Assembly (NCBI GenBank): GCA_001275005.1
Contig: JWZX01002257.1
Span: forward strand, 1 to 21,145
DNA length: 21,145 nt
Reading direction: 5' to 3'
DNA from: Chrysochromulina tobinii
Lineage: Eukaryota > Haptophyta > Prymnesiales > Chrysochromulinaceae
Positions 6,801-12,815 of the stretch are shown in pieces (position 1 is the first letter of the stretch; each line of letters starts with the position of its first letter). The notes beneath the pieces are model-generated. The model was not told the origin of the DNA, did not search any database, and saw only the letters and a list, made by a program, of their open reading frames with translations. The translations under genes and the position numbers were made by a program.

Positions 6801-9800
6801 CGGAGACGGCGCCCATCGCGCCCGAAGTGGCCCAAGAGGGCAAGCGCTCGGGCTGGCGCATCAGGCTACCCTCGCGTGTGCCCCCCTCCATGAGGAAGCT
6901 CAGCCCTGTCGGCAGGGCGCCGTGGTGGGCGGCAGCGGCAAGGGCGGGCCCGAGAGAGCTCGAGAGGGAAAGCACCTGAAGAAGGAGGCAATCAGGAGGT
7001 CGTCAAAGGCACTCAAGAGGCCATCGGAGGTCATGAAGCAGCTCGAGAGGGAAAGCACCTCCTCCTCGAATCGCTGGATGGGCTGTTGATGAGGGAGGCA
7101 ATCAAGGGAGTCATCAGAGGTCATCATGGGAAAGCACCTCCTCCTCGAATCGCTGGATGGGCTGTTGATGAGGGAGGCAATCAAGGGAGTCATCAGAGGT
7201 CATCATGGGAAAGCACCTCCTCTTCGAAGCGCCGGATGGCTTGTTTGAGCGCCTCGTTCTCGGCAAGGACCACCTCCATCTCGGCTCCTCGCTCACGCCG
7301 GCCGCCACCGCGTGCGCTGGCTGCGGCCTCCTCAGCGCCTGGAGCTGTGCCGGCCGGGGCCGAGGCCGCCGCCGAGCCACCTGCTGTGAACACCTGCTGT
7401 GGAGGAGCGGCGGGGGTTTTATCCGAGGCGCCGACCGGTGCGGCCGCGCTGAGCACCGGTGAGGCCGCGCTGTGAACACCTACTGTGAACGCCTGCTGAT
7501 GAAGCGACGAGGCCGCGCTGTGAACACCTGCTGTGAACACCTGCTGATGAAGCGACGAGGCTGCCATCGTGAGCACGGCAGGTGGAACGACGAACGGTGA
7601 GGGCGAGCGCGGCGGTGCGGGCGGGAGCGCCATGTTGAGCGCGGCAATCGGTACGATGAGGGGCGACGGCAGGGCGAGTTTGGATGAGGCGGAGGGCACG
7701 ACGCGCGGAGTCGAGGGCGCGGAGGTGGGCTGCGGCGGCGACGTTTGCGAGGACGTGAGCGAGGCAAGTCTCGGCATCGGAGCCTGTGGGGAACGCGAGC
7801 CCTCCATCGGAGTGGACACGGGGAGGGCCGATGACGTGTCGCGTAACGGCTTCACGGGGAGGGCCGATGACGTGTCGCGTAACGGCTTCTCAGCCCGTAA
7901 CGGCTGGGCTGGGCGGAGCTGGTCGCTGCTTGCCGGCGCTTCGACGATCCTTGGGCGCGACATCGACTCTCCTTTGCCTCCGTGCCGCGCACTGAACGAC
8001 AGGCTGCGCGACAGGCTGCGCGGCGTCGCCGGCTCCTCCGGTGTGAATGGGGATGCATGCATGCACGCCGGTTCCTCCGGTGGCGGCGGCTGCCCCGAGC
8101 GCTGCCCCGAGCGCGGCGGCGCACTTGGCGCAAAGGGGGGCTCGAGATCAACCTCTTCGCCTGCCGCTGAAACGGCCGCAGCCTCCCGAGGGCGCACCGG
8201 TAGATCGATCGCCTCCTTGAGGCTCTGTGGGGGGCCTGCATGCATGCATGCATCCCCATCTGGGCTCGCGCTCATCTGTGGGGTGGAGCGGCCTGCATGC
8301 ATGCATGCATCCCCCCCATCTGGGCTCGCGCCAGCAGGCACTGCATGCATGCATGCATCCCCCCCATCTGGGCTCGCGCCAACAGGCACTGCATGCATGC
8401 ATGCATCCCCCCCATCTGGGCTCGCGTCAGCAGGCACCTCGACGGTCGCCTCGCTTAGATGAGGAGCTTCACACCTCAGTTGCTCTTCACACCTCAGATG
8501 GTCTTCACACGAGGAGTCGAGCCCGTGCGCGCCGCGTGGCGAGGGGGCGCCGCTGCTCCTCGTGTGAAAACCATCGTGTGAAGTCGAGCTGCTCCCGCTG
8601 CCCATAACCGACGTGCATGCATGCATCCCGCTGCCCACAGCCGACGTAGGCACCAGCATGGGCAACTCGGCCGTGATCGGGTGCAGCTCGGCCGGCGTGG
8701 ACACCTCAGCCGGCGCCACTTCATTCTCTCTCGACGGCACGCGCGCCGGCGAGCGTGGCGAACGAGGTGGCGTGCACACGGCGGGCGAGCGAGGTGGCGA
8801 GCGAGGTGGCGAGCTCGGCGAGCGAGGTGGCGAGCTCGGCGGCGCGCTCGGGAGCACGCTCGGCGGCGGTGGCCGGCGAGGCTCCTTGAACAGCTCATCG
8901 CGCAGATGAGCGTCGAGGTGAGCGTCGAGGGCGGACAGGAGCAGCTCGGGCGACGCATCCGATAAGGAGTCAGGGTCACGGCTGCTGGCGTCGGGGCTGG
9001 GCGCCGCCCGGCTGCTCGCGCCGCTGTGGGGGGGAGACAGGCCGCCGTGGTGCGCACTTGCATGCCAAGCCTCCCGGCTGCTCGCGCCGCACCGGGCGCT
9101 GATGCTGAAGCTGCGAGTGCTCGCATTCCTGTCGTCGGCGGTTCGATCGGTTTCGTTAGTTCGATCGGTTTCGTTAGTTCGATCGGTTTCGTTAGTTCGA
9201 TCGGTTTCGTTAGTTCGAACGGTTTCATGAGTTCGATCGGTTCGATCGGGGAGGCTGCGGGGGCTGCCCCATAGGCCTTCGAGAGCTCGATCTCGGGCGC
9301 CATCTCGGGCGCCATCCCATAGCCCTTCCAGAGCTCGTTGCATTGCCGCCGCGTCGACGTGTTGCACGAGGAAGGGCGACCCAAAGGCGGCACCATAGCG
9401 GGCCGGCGCGTGGGAGCCTTCTAGGAAGCTTCCGAGGCCACCTTCCTGGAAGCTTCCGAGGCCACCTTCCTGGAAGCTTCCGAGGCCACCTTCCTGGAAG
9501 CTTCCGAGGCCACCTTCCTGGAAGCTTCCGAGGCCACCTTCCTGGAAGCTTCCGAGGCCACCTTCCTCGCCGTGCTCACCCCACCGACGCTCAAAGGCGG
9601 ACGCGTCGGCCCACCGGTGCTGGAAAGAGCTGAAGCGCATCACGAGCTGTTGCATAGGGTCGAGGTGCGCCATCGTGGGCGCCATCGTGGGCGCCATCCC
9701 GGGCGCCGATGGCGCCACCAAGGAGGTCCCGGGAGACGCGCCATCGTAAGGCGGGGGCGTGGGCTGGCTGTGGGGAAGCAGGGAAGGTTGGAAGCCGTTG

Positions 9801-12436
9801 ACGCCCTCTGCCATCGGGGCCAGTGGTGGGGGGGCTGTGGGGAAGTGACTCGTCGGCGGTTGGAAGCCGTTGACGCCCTCTGCCATCGGGGCCAGCGGGG
9901 GCGCCGTCACGGGCGCAAAGCCACTCAGCAGCGGAGACGATCGTGGGCCCAGCGCCGCCGGAAGCACGGTGCCCGCGACGACGCCCAGCGGCGCCGGCAG
10001 CACGGTGCCCGCGACGACGCCCAGCGCATCAGCCGCCTCGTCGTCGGGAATCAACGGGGGCGGCCCCGCGGTGGGCGTCGGCACCGGCGAGGGCGCCGTC
10101 CTGGGCGGGGAGGGCGCCGTCCTGAGCGGCGAGGGCGCCGTCCTGGGCGGGGAGGGCGCCGTCCTGGGCGTCGGCGCCGGCGAGGAGTTCGCGAGGATGT
10201 GCGCGAGGGCTGCCTTGTGCGGCGGGCCATTCGCCCACGAATTGACGTGACTCGAATTGACGTGACTCGAGTTGACGTGACTCGAATTGACGTGACTCGA
10301 ATTGACGTGACTCGAATAGACGTGACTCGAGGGGGGCGTCGTCACGGGCGCCCACGAATTGACGTGACTCGAGGGGGGCGTCGTCACGGGCGCCCACGAA
10401 TTGACGTGACTCGAGGGGGGCGTCGTCACGGGCGCGTCTGCGGCCTCATTACGGCCTCGTGAGGTAGAGACGGGCGCCGAGTCGGGCGCCGCGTCGGGCG
10501 CCGCAATGGGCGCCGTGGTGGGCGCCACGTCGATCGTGCGACTCGAGGCGGCGGCCGCGACGAGCGCCGTCTTGGGCGCCCGGCTCGGCGCGCGTGCGGC
10601 GCGCGTGCTGGGCGCCGTGCTGGGCGCTGCTGAAGCGGACGGTGACGTGGCACCGGCTGGGAGCGTGCCAGCCGTGGCTGACGGCGACGCGAGCGCCGAC
10701 TTGAGCACGCGCCCCTTGATGGCGGCGCGAGAGAGCAAGCTCTGCAGGGCCGCCGTCTCTTCCGCCTCCAGAGCCATGCCCACAAGCTCCGCCTCCTCGT
10801 CCGCCGCCTCGGCCGCCGCCAGCGCCGCCGTTGCCGCCTCCGTCGCCAGCGCCGCCGTCGCTAGTGGCACCTCCACCGCCTCCACCGCCTCCTCCGCCCT
10901 CCTCCTCCGCCGCCGCGTCCTCCTCCGTGTCTTCGCCATCGTCCTCGGCGGCGTGAGCGCTGTCCTGAGCTCCTCAGCCACCAGCTCCGCACCCAAACTG
11001 ACGGCATGTGCTTCGTCAAGGCGCGCGCCCAGATTGCGGCAGATCGAGTCGAAGCACGTGCCAAGACGGGCGAGAGGGCGCTCATACACATTCGACAGGA
11101 ACGCCTCCGCCGCCGCGAGGGCGCCGTCCTGGGCGGGCAGGGCGCCGTCCTGGGCTGGGTGGGCGCCGTCCTGGGCGGGGTGGGCGCCGTCCTGGGCTGG
11201 ATGGGCGCCGTCCTGGGCTGGCCCGCGAGCCGTCTCACCTACCGCGCGCGAGACGGAAGGGCGTGCGCCGTCCTGGGCACCGCACAAGCCCGCGCGCACC
11301 AGCCGCAGCGCCCCTGCCGCATCGCCACACACGCCCTCGCGGTAGATCGAAGAGGCGAACCAACCAGCGAGCGCGCTCCCTCCGCATTGCCCAAGCTGCC
11401 TATGGACATGCCCATGGCTATCAAGAGGTCCATGCCAGCGTGCACCGAGGCCCTGCGACCAGTCCAAATTAGGACGCGACCAGTCCAAATGAGGAGCGCC
11501 CACGAGCGCCTCGAGCAGCCGTGCGAGCATGGTCACCTCAGGCACCGTCGACAGCGCGTCCGACGCGGCGATCTCGGCGAGCCGCCCCGTGAGCTCGGCG
11601 GTGGTGCGATTTCCCCGCGTGAGATCGCGGCGGCGCTGCGTGAGCTCGGTGTGAATCTCGGTGTGAATCTCGGTGTGAATCTCGGTGTGAATCTCGGTGA
11701 CCCATGTGATGAGCAGCCGCATGCGATCTCGCGCGGGGAGATCGCACCACCAGCCGGCAGGGACGCGGCGCGGCGGCGGCGGCGGCGCAGGCACGGTCGT
11801 GCGCGTGAGCTTGGCCTGCAAGTCGGTGAGGATCAGCAGTTCGATGCGTGATGCGAGGTAGGCGCCAGCGCTCCAAAACGAGCGGCCCTGCAGCCACTTG
11901 GTCTTTGCGTCCGGCGACGCAGCGGTCGCGGGCGCGTCGTGTGGCGCGGTGGCAAAGCGGCCGGCGCTGAGAAGCGTGAGCGCGCGCCACAGCTGAACTG
12001 GGCAGGCCAGCAATGAGCGGTCCAGGCAAATCGTGTCGAGCGGCTCAGCGGCATCGCACAGGCGCACAGCTGATAGAAGGAGAGCCTCTGCCTCACGCCG
12101 AGCCTGCTCCGAGGCGCTGTCGGGATAGAGGTCGACGCTCGCCATGCTGCCGAGCGATGGGTGCAGCGTATGCGTCATGTAAAAGAAGTCGCCATCGAGG
12201 CTCTCCTGAGCCTCGGCCGCTCGGCCGCTACGTCGCCTCTGCATGTGGTGGACCTCAGCATCGAGTGTGTAGAAAAACCCAGGACCTTGCTGCGCCCATC
12301 GTGCGAGCATGCTGCGGAACCGACCGACCCAAGCAGCGTTGGTGTAGCGCAGCACTGCAAAGCGCTGCTCGATCGGACAGAGCTCGAAGCACTCGAGCGC
12401 GAAGCGGGAGAAGGCCTGTTGCTTTTTGCTTGCCAT
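3405..12436 (-). CDS. TRF4: TRF4/PAPD5-type non-canonical poly(A) polymerase with giant N-terminal region (12-exon model)
   Basis: The proposed exons in transcription order are 12436-9093, 9023-7217, 6975-6659, 6585-6519, 6318-6168, 5907-5813, 5738-5661, 5492-5364, 5064-4993, 4786-4442, 4238-3998 and 3868-3405. They join in phase without a stop to give 2,369 residues. TRF4-family enzymes add short oligo(A) or mixed tails to RNAs for nuclear surveillance or mRNA stabilisation. Catalytic signs are GSFATGL plus SDIDLVV (Asp about 1875 and 1877) and RLDVSF (third Asp about 1960). TRF4-type blocks follow in order: TLVLKQ, FLAERSLDKPYLGGLSSYG, LVRLLDFYGRAFDPRNMGVSV and LYIEDPLRTSNNVGRNCFRI. The family is usually 500-800 residues, so the first about 1,700 residues are extra. 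The start at 12436 (MASKKQQ) is the first in-frame ATG; the frame continues to 12535 without one. Splitting into two genes is possible but no junction demands it. Confidence 0.82.
3869..3997 (-). other. 129-nt intron flanked by a direct repeat
   Basis: Donor GAGGCAG|GTGACTGGTGCCCAC and acceptor GAGGCAG|GTGACTGGTGCCCAC are identical over 22 bases. The body is TGATTGCCCTC/TGATTGCCCTT repeats, a variant of the decamer in the other introns. There is no introner module. Removal joins SEAG to DWCPPLD in phase. Confidence 0.8.
3998..4238 (-). other. glutamine-rich insert exon
   Basis: The exon encodes about 80 residues beginning VHLAEHLAEAELPQRG and running into a CAG/CTG-type glutamine tract (about 4068-4130). 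It interrupts the PAP-associated region before the conserved IEDPL block and is unlike other TRF4 proteins. The trinucleotide run suggests slippage expansion. Confidence 0.75.
4239..4441 (-). other. 203-nt intron: array of three complete intron-like units
   Basis: Units begin at 4441, 4374 and 4307, each with GTGCACCTCGCGGAG, and each ends CTTCATCAG (67, 67 and 69 bases). Each alone has a GT start and AG end. The next exon begins with a diverged copy of the same start (GTACATCTCGCGGAG). The unit bodies are TGATGA decamers. Confidence 0.82.
4239..4445. repeat. 67-bp tandem repeat, three copies
   Basis: The units are nearly identical and each runs from GTGCACCTCGCGGAG to CTTCATCAG on the minus strand. 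The third unit is 69 bases and slightly diverged. Confidence 0.9.
4442..4786 (-). other. PAP-associated domain exon
   Basis: This 115-codon exon continues the central helix (VRFLQWEALDLE). It then has an Ala/Gly/Val and Ser/Pro insert, and then the PAP/25A-associated core: CLGARLVRLLDFYGR followed by AFDPRNMGVSV. It ends SQPSVALSQ. The insert of about 45 residues between the two parts is not typical of the family. Confidence 0.85.
4787..4829 (-). mobile_element. introner-like module copy
   Basis: The core is GCATGCGAGTGCTCACC with one change, and it ends TGTCCACACAG. It is flanked by a 25-base direct repeat of exon sequence ending GCGCTCGACCTCG. Confidence 0.58.
4787..4992 (-). other. 206-nt intron with nested exon copies, decamers and module
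   Basis: It starts CTTATC|GTACGCCTCC and ends TGTCCACACAG|GTTCGCTTCC. It contains three partial copies of the next exon's first 20-60 bases, five perfect TGATGACCAC decamers (about 4920-4975) and the shared module (GCATGCGAGTGCTCACC). Both junctions are phase 0 in a conserved helix. Confidence 0.8.
4993..5064 (-). other. central-domain exon (FLAERSLDKPYLGGLSSYG)
   Basis: This 24-codon exon matches the strongly conserved TRF4 segment in which a Gly-Gly-Leu/Ile-Ser-Ser-Tyr motif contacts the nucleotide. It starts after CATATCAG and ends at CTTATC|GTACGC. Both junctions are phase 0. Confidence 0.85.
5065..5363 (-). other. 299-nt intron with triplicated exon end
   Basis: It starts CTCAAGCAG|GTGCATGC and ends CATATCAG|TTCTTAGCGG. 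Two further copies of the upstream exon end (reading EVKPxTLVLKQ) recur at 76-base steps (ends at 5288 and 5212). A decayed copy of the next exon start (TTCGTTGCGGAGCATTCG) at about 5166-5192 runs into an in-frame TAA. Decamers fill the rest. Confidence 0.78.
5202..5400. repeat. 76-bp tandem repeat, three copies
   Basis: Each copy holds the end of the 5364-5492 exon (reading EVKPxTLVLKQ), a GTGC donor and a TGATGATGACC segment. Copy ends are at 5364, 5288 and 5212. Only the first is joined to a complete exon. Confidence 0.88.
5364..5492 (-). other. exon with third catalytic aspartate
   Basis: This 43-codon exon begins QIPLRLDVSFEG and contains NGLAANVF, matching the TRF4 block 'hDhSF...NG..AA' where the third catalytic Asp sits. 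It ends in TLVLKQ, the helix that leads into the family's FL..R block in the next exon. Its last about 40 bases are copied twice more in the following intron. Confidence 0.85.
5493..5660 (-). other. 168-nt decamer intron
   Basis: It starts CCGAAGCAG|GTGCGTCACG and ends CTCATCAG|CAAATCCC. Its body is TGATGACGTC decamers (about 5580-5640) and TGATTGCCTCCCTCATCAG blocks. It has no copy of the next exon. Its first about 24 bases resemble the start of the 4239-4441 intron (CGCGGAGCTCTGATGAC). Confidence 0.78.
5739..5779 (-). mobile_element. introner-like module, best-preserved copy
   Basis: The coding-strand core is GCATGCAAGTGCTCACC followed by ACGGCGCC, then 10-13 variable bases and CCCCACAG. 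It is flanked by copies of GTGCGCACGATCG, which would be a target-site duplication under an insertion model. It matches the copies at 5908-5947 and 6586-6626 almost base for base. Confidence 0.6.
5739..5812 (-). other. 74-nt introner-like intron
   Basis: It starts GAGTCG|GTGCGCACGATCGGCG and ends CTGCCCCACAG|GTGCGCACGATCGACG. The exon start is copied at the intron start with one mismatch in 19 bases, followed by a short spacer and the shared module. Removal joins IVPES to VRTIDAVVPIVTF, a junction inside a conserved TRF4 block. Confidence 0.82.
5908..5947 (-). mobile_element. introner-like module copy
   Basis: This copy has the same core GCATGCAAGTGCTCACC and ends CTTGTCCACAG. It is flanked by a 23-base direct repeat of exon sequence ending GAGGAGACCT. 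Confidence 0.6.
6010..6160. repeat. decamer array (TGATGACCTC on minus strand)
   Basis: About fifteen tandem copies of a 10-base unit, with GGATGACCTC and TGATGGCCTC variants. It is the longest of several such arrays and lies entirely within one intron. Related arrays lie at about 3880-3985, 4918-4978, 5085-5155, 5575-5645 and 6420-6515. Confidence 0.9.
6168..6318 (-). other. nucleotidyltransferase catalytic exon
   Basis: This 151-base exon carries the signature of polymerase-beta-like nucleotidyltransferases. It reads LLWPRAQVKPFGSFATGL, then P-G-SDIDLVV with the two metal-binding aspartates. The spacing of the GS motif and the two aspartates matches TRF4/Cid1 enzymes. It starts after ...TCCCACAG and ends at GCGCCAG|GTACGC. 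Confidence 0.88.
6319..6358 (-). mobile_element. introner-like module copy
   Basis: The core is GCATGCATGTGCTCACC with one change, and it ends GTCTCCCACAG. A diverged second copy (GTGCTCACCACGACGCTCC) lies about 20 bases upstream on the coding strand. Confidence 0.55.
6319..6518 (-). other. 200-nt intron with decamers plus introner module
   Basis: It starts AAG|GTATGACCTC and ends GTCTCCCACAG. It holds TGATGACCTC-type decamers, two further copies of the upstream exon end (GCCGCCATCAGCAAG), a degraded copy of the downstream exon start, and the module (GCATGCATGTGCTCACC). A second partial module lies at about 6376-6394. Confidence 0.78.
6586..6626 (-). mobile_element. introner-like module copy
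   Basis: The core is GCATGCAAGTGCTCAGC with one change, and it ends CTTCCCCACAG. It is flanked by a roughly 40-base copy of the following exon. Confidence 0.58.
6586..6658 (-). other. 73-nt introner-like intron
   Basis: It starts GTACGAGGCATGG and ends CTTCCCCACAG. Its first about 40 bases are a near-perfect copy of the first 40 bases of the next exon (GTACGAGGCACGG...). The remainder is the shared module (GCATGCAAGTGCTCAGC). Removal joins LSDEIRR to YEARCNAHLAKH in phase. Confidence 0.8.
6976..7216 (-). other. intron made of 79-bp tandem units with two possible 24-nt microexons
   Basis: Donor GAGGAG|GTGCTTTCCC and acceptor CTTCTTCAG|GTGCTTTCCC share the same first ten bases. Two 79-bp units inside each hold a 55-base GT...CAACAG intron followed by 24 bases encoding PIQRFEEE (7138-7161 and 7059-7082). 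These are copies of the end of exon 2 and are in phase. Either one 241-base intron or three introns with two microexons is possible. Confidence 0.7.
7059..7240. repeat. 79-bp tandem repeat
   Basis: Two full units plus the parental segment, each ending in the FEEE-coding sequence followed by GTGCTTTCCC. Spacing is exactly 79 bases (7216, 7137, 7058). Confidence 0.9.
7810..7890. repeat. 33-bp direct repeat, two copies
   Basis: The unit GGGAGGGCCGATGACGTGTC plus CGTAACGGCTTC occurs twice in tandem. On the minus strand it encodes KPLRDTSSALPV twice. The unit is a multiple of three bases. Confidence 0.85.
8237..8440. repeat. 48-bp tandem repeat with TGCATGCATGCATGCA core
   Basis: Four copies start at 8237, 8294, 8342 and 8390. 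Each has a 16-17 base self-complementary TGCATGCA run followed by CCCCATCTGGGCTCGCG. On the minus strand they encode SPDGGDACMHA repeats in frame. Confidence 0.9.
9024..9065 (-). mobile_element. introner-like module, copy 1
   Basis: On the minus strand it reads GCATGCAAGTGCGCACC, then ACGGCGGCC, then a pyrimidine-rich end and CCACAG. Other copies lie at 6586-6626, 6319-6358, 5908-5947, 5739-5779 and 4787-4829. The CTCAC within it resembles a branch point, and the copies share an end at a splice acceptor. It encodes no protein. The introner assignment is inferred. Confidence 0.55.
9024..9092 (-). other. candidate 69-nt introner-like intron inside long open frame
   Basis: On the minus strand it starts GTGCGGCGCGAGCAG and ends CCCCCACAG. 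A 17-base copy (CGGCGCGAGCAGCCGGG) sits at its start and again right after it. Its 3' part carries the shared module GCATGCAAGTGCGCACC. At 69 bases it keeps frame whether removed or read through (SREAWHASAHHGGL), so an open-frame search hides it. Splicing is inferred from the five sister introns that carry the same module. Confidence 0.6.
9146..9249. repeat. 18-bp minisatellite (TTCGATCGGTTTCGTTAG)
   Basis: Four perfect copies and a diverged fifth. On the minus strand it encodes DRTNET repeats in the polymerase N-terminal region. Confidence 0.92.
9417..9567. repeat. 24-bp minisatellite, six copies
   Basis: AAGCTTCCGAGGCCACCTTC recurs at 24-base steps from about 9426. On the minus strand it encodes EGGLGSFQ. 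The copies are nearly identical, which suggests recent expansion. Confidence 0.92.
10087..10175. repeat. 24-bp Pro-coding repeat
   Basis: About four copies of GAGGGCGCCGTCCTGGGCGG. On the minus strand it encodes PPRTAPSP units. A similar motif recurs at 11118-11225. Confidence 0.82.
10237..10435. repeat. 15-bp and 45-bp nested repeats
   Basis: GAATTGACGTGACTC is repeated about six times, encoding HVNSS on the minus strand. It is then embedded in three longer units with GGGGGGCGTCGTCACGGGCG, encoding HVNSWAPVTTPPS. The short unit was captured in a longer repeat. Confidence 0.9.
11105..11225. repeat. AQDGA-coding minisatellite
   Basis: GGGCGCCGTCCTGGGC is repeated at 18-21 base steps about six times. 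On the minus strand it encodes AQDGA(H/L)P repeats. Confidence 0.88.
11646..11700. repeat. 12-bp minisatellite (GTGAATCTCGGT)
   Basis: About 4.5 copies encode TEIH repeats on the minus strand, inside the otherwise folded-looking N-terminal part of the polymerase gene. Confidence 0.92.
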
Positions 12437-12815
12437 GCTTTTGGACGCCCGCGACGCCGCGTGCGAGCGCGCGCGTGCTGTGAATAGGCCGATTACGAAT
12501 TCATAAATAAAACTCTCCGAGACCGAGGATGGCACATAGCATGGTCTGTCGCTTTAGTTAGAGACCTTCGCACTTTGGTTCCTTTCTAACGAGGGCTCTT
12601 CACGGGTTCGGTGGCGTTTGCGCGTTGCGCGCGCTCGTCGTTCTAACGTTCAACGCACGTGTCACGTGAGACGTGTGTTTGAGACGCCGATTCGCAGAGT
12701 TCAGACGGTAATACAAGATCGTGGTCGCCTAGCTTCCACAGGCCCCACGGGTTCTCAGAACTCAAATTACACGCTGCCAGACGCGCTTCCTACCAGCTGC
12801 CCATGTCAGGTCAGG
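12437..12815. promoter_or_regulatory. promoter of polymerase gene and 3' region of YeiH gene
   Basis: This 379-base gap between two minus-strand genes should hold the polymerase promoter and 5' leader on the left and the downstream gene's 3' end on the right. The polymerase frame stays open to 12535 without an ATG, so the leader is fortuitously open. No core motif is convincing. Confidence 0.35.

Larger units (their letters stand above)
7217..9023 (-). other. exon 2 of poly(A) polymerase gene: Ser/Pro-rich linker
   Basis: The exon encodes about 602 residues of serine/proline/alanine-rich, probably disordered sequence with repeats containing ACMHA (from TGCATGCA runs), SPDGGDACMHA, LRDTSSALPV and SSLHQQ. 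It ends in a short charged helix (LAENEALKQAIRRFEEE), possibly a coiled coil, just before the donor at 7216. The next exon resumes in phase. Confidence 0.6.
9093..12436 (-). other. exon 1 of poly(A) polymerase gene: N-terminal helical part and repeat-rich region
   Basis: The exon encodes about 1,114 residues. Roughly the first 330 look folded: a helical stretch around FALECFELCPIEQRFAVLRY, then FFYMTHTLHPSLGSM, and leucine-rich helices. I do not recognise the fold with certainty. The rest is low-complexity Ala/Pro/Ser/Thr sequence with tandem peptide repeats: TEIH, AQDGAHP, PPRTAPS, HVNSS, EGGLGSFQ and DRTNET. A run of arginine and alanine codons lies at about 10870-10930. The reading frame survives every repeat, because each unit is a multiple of three bases. 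That is the best sign that this strand is coding. Confidence 0.65.

Noticed and set aside
6904-6937. Seventh introner-like module (CACCACGGCGCC then GACAG)
   Set aside because: Using GACAG as the acceptor would bring a TGA into frame after the 7216 donor. Reading through gives a continuous exon that begins with the expected copied start GTGCTTTCCC. It may be an ancient module turned into coding sequence, but the match is short.
9572-11851. Long plus-strand open frames opposite the polymerase gene (9572-10462, 10506-11345, 11006-11851)
   Set aside because: They mirror the GC-rich, in-frame-repeat minus-strand coding exon, contain only Arg/Ala/Gly-rich low complexity, and have no domain. The minus strand has the folded N-terminus and joins in phase to the catalytic exons.
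12437-12535. Extension of the polymerase frame to a GTG at 12535
   Set aside because: A nuclear eukaryotic gene should start at ATG. The first in-frame ATG is 12436, and the extension has no ATG of its own.
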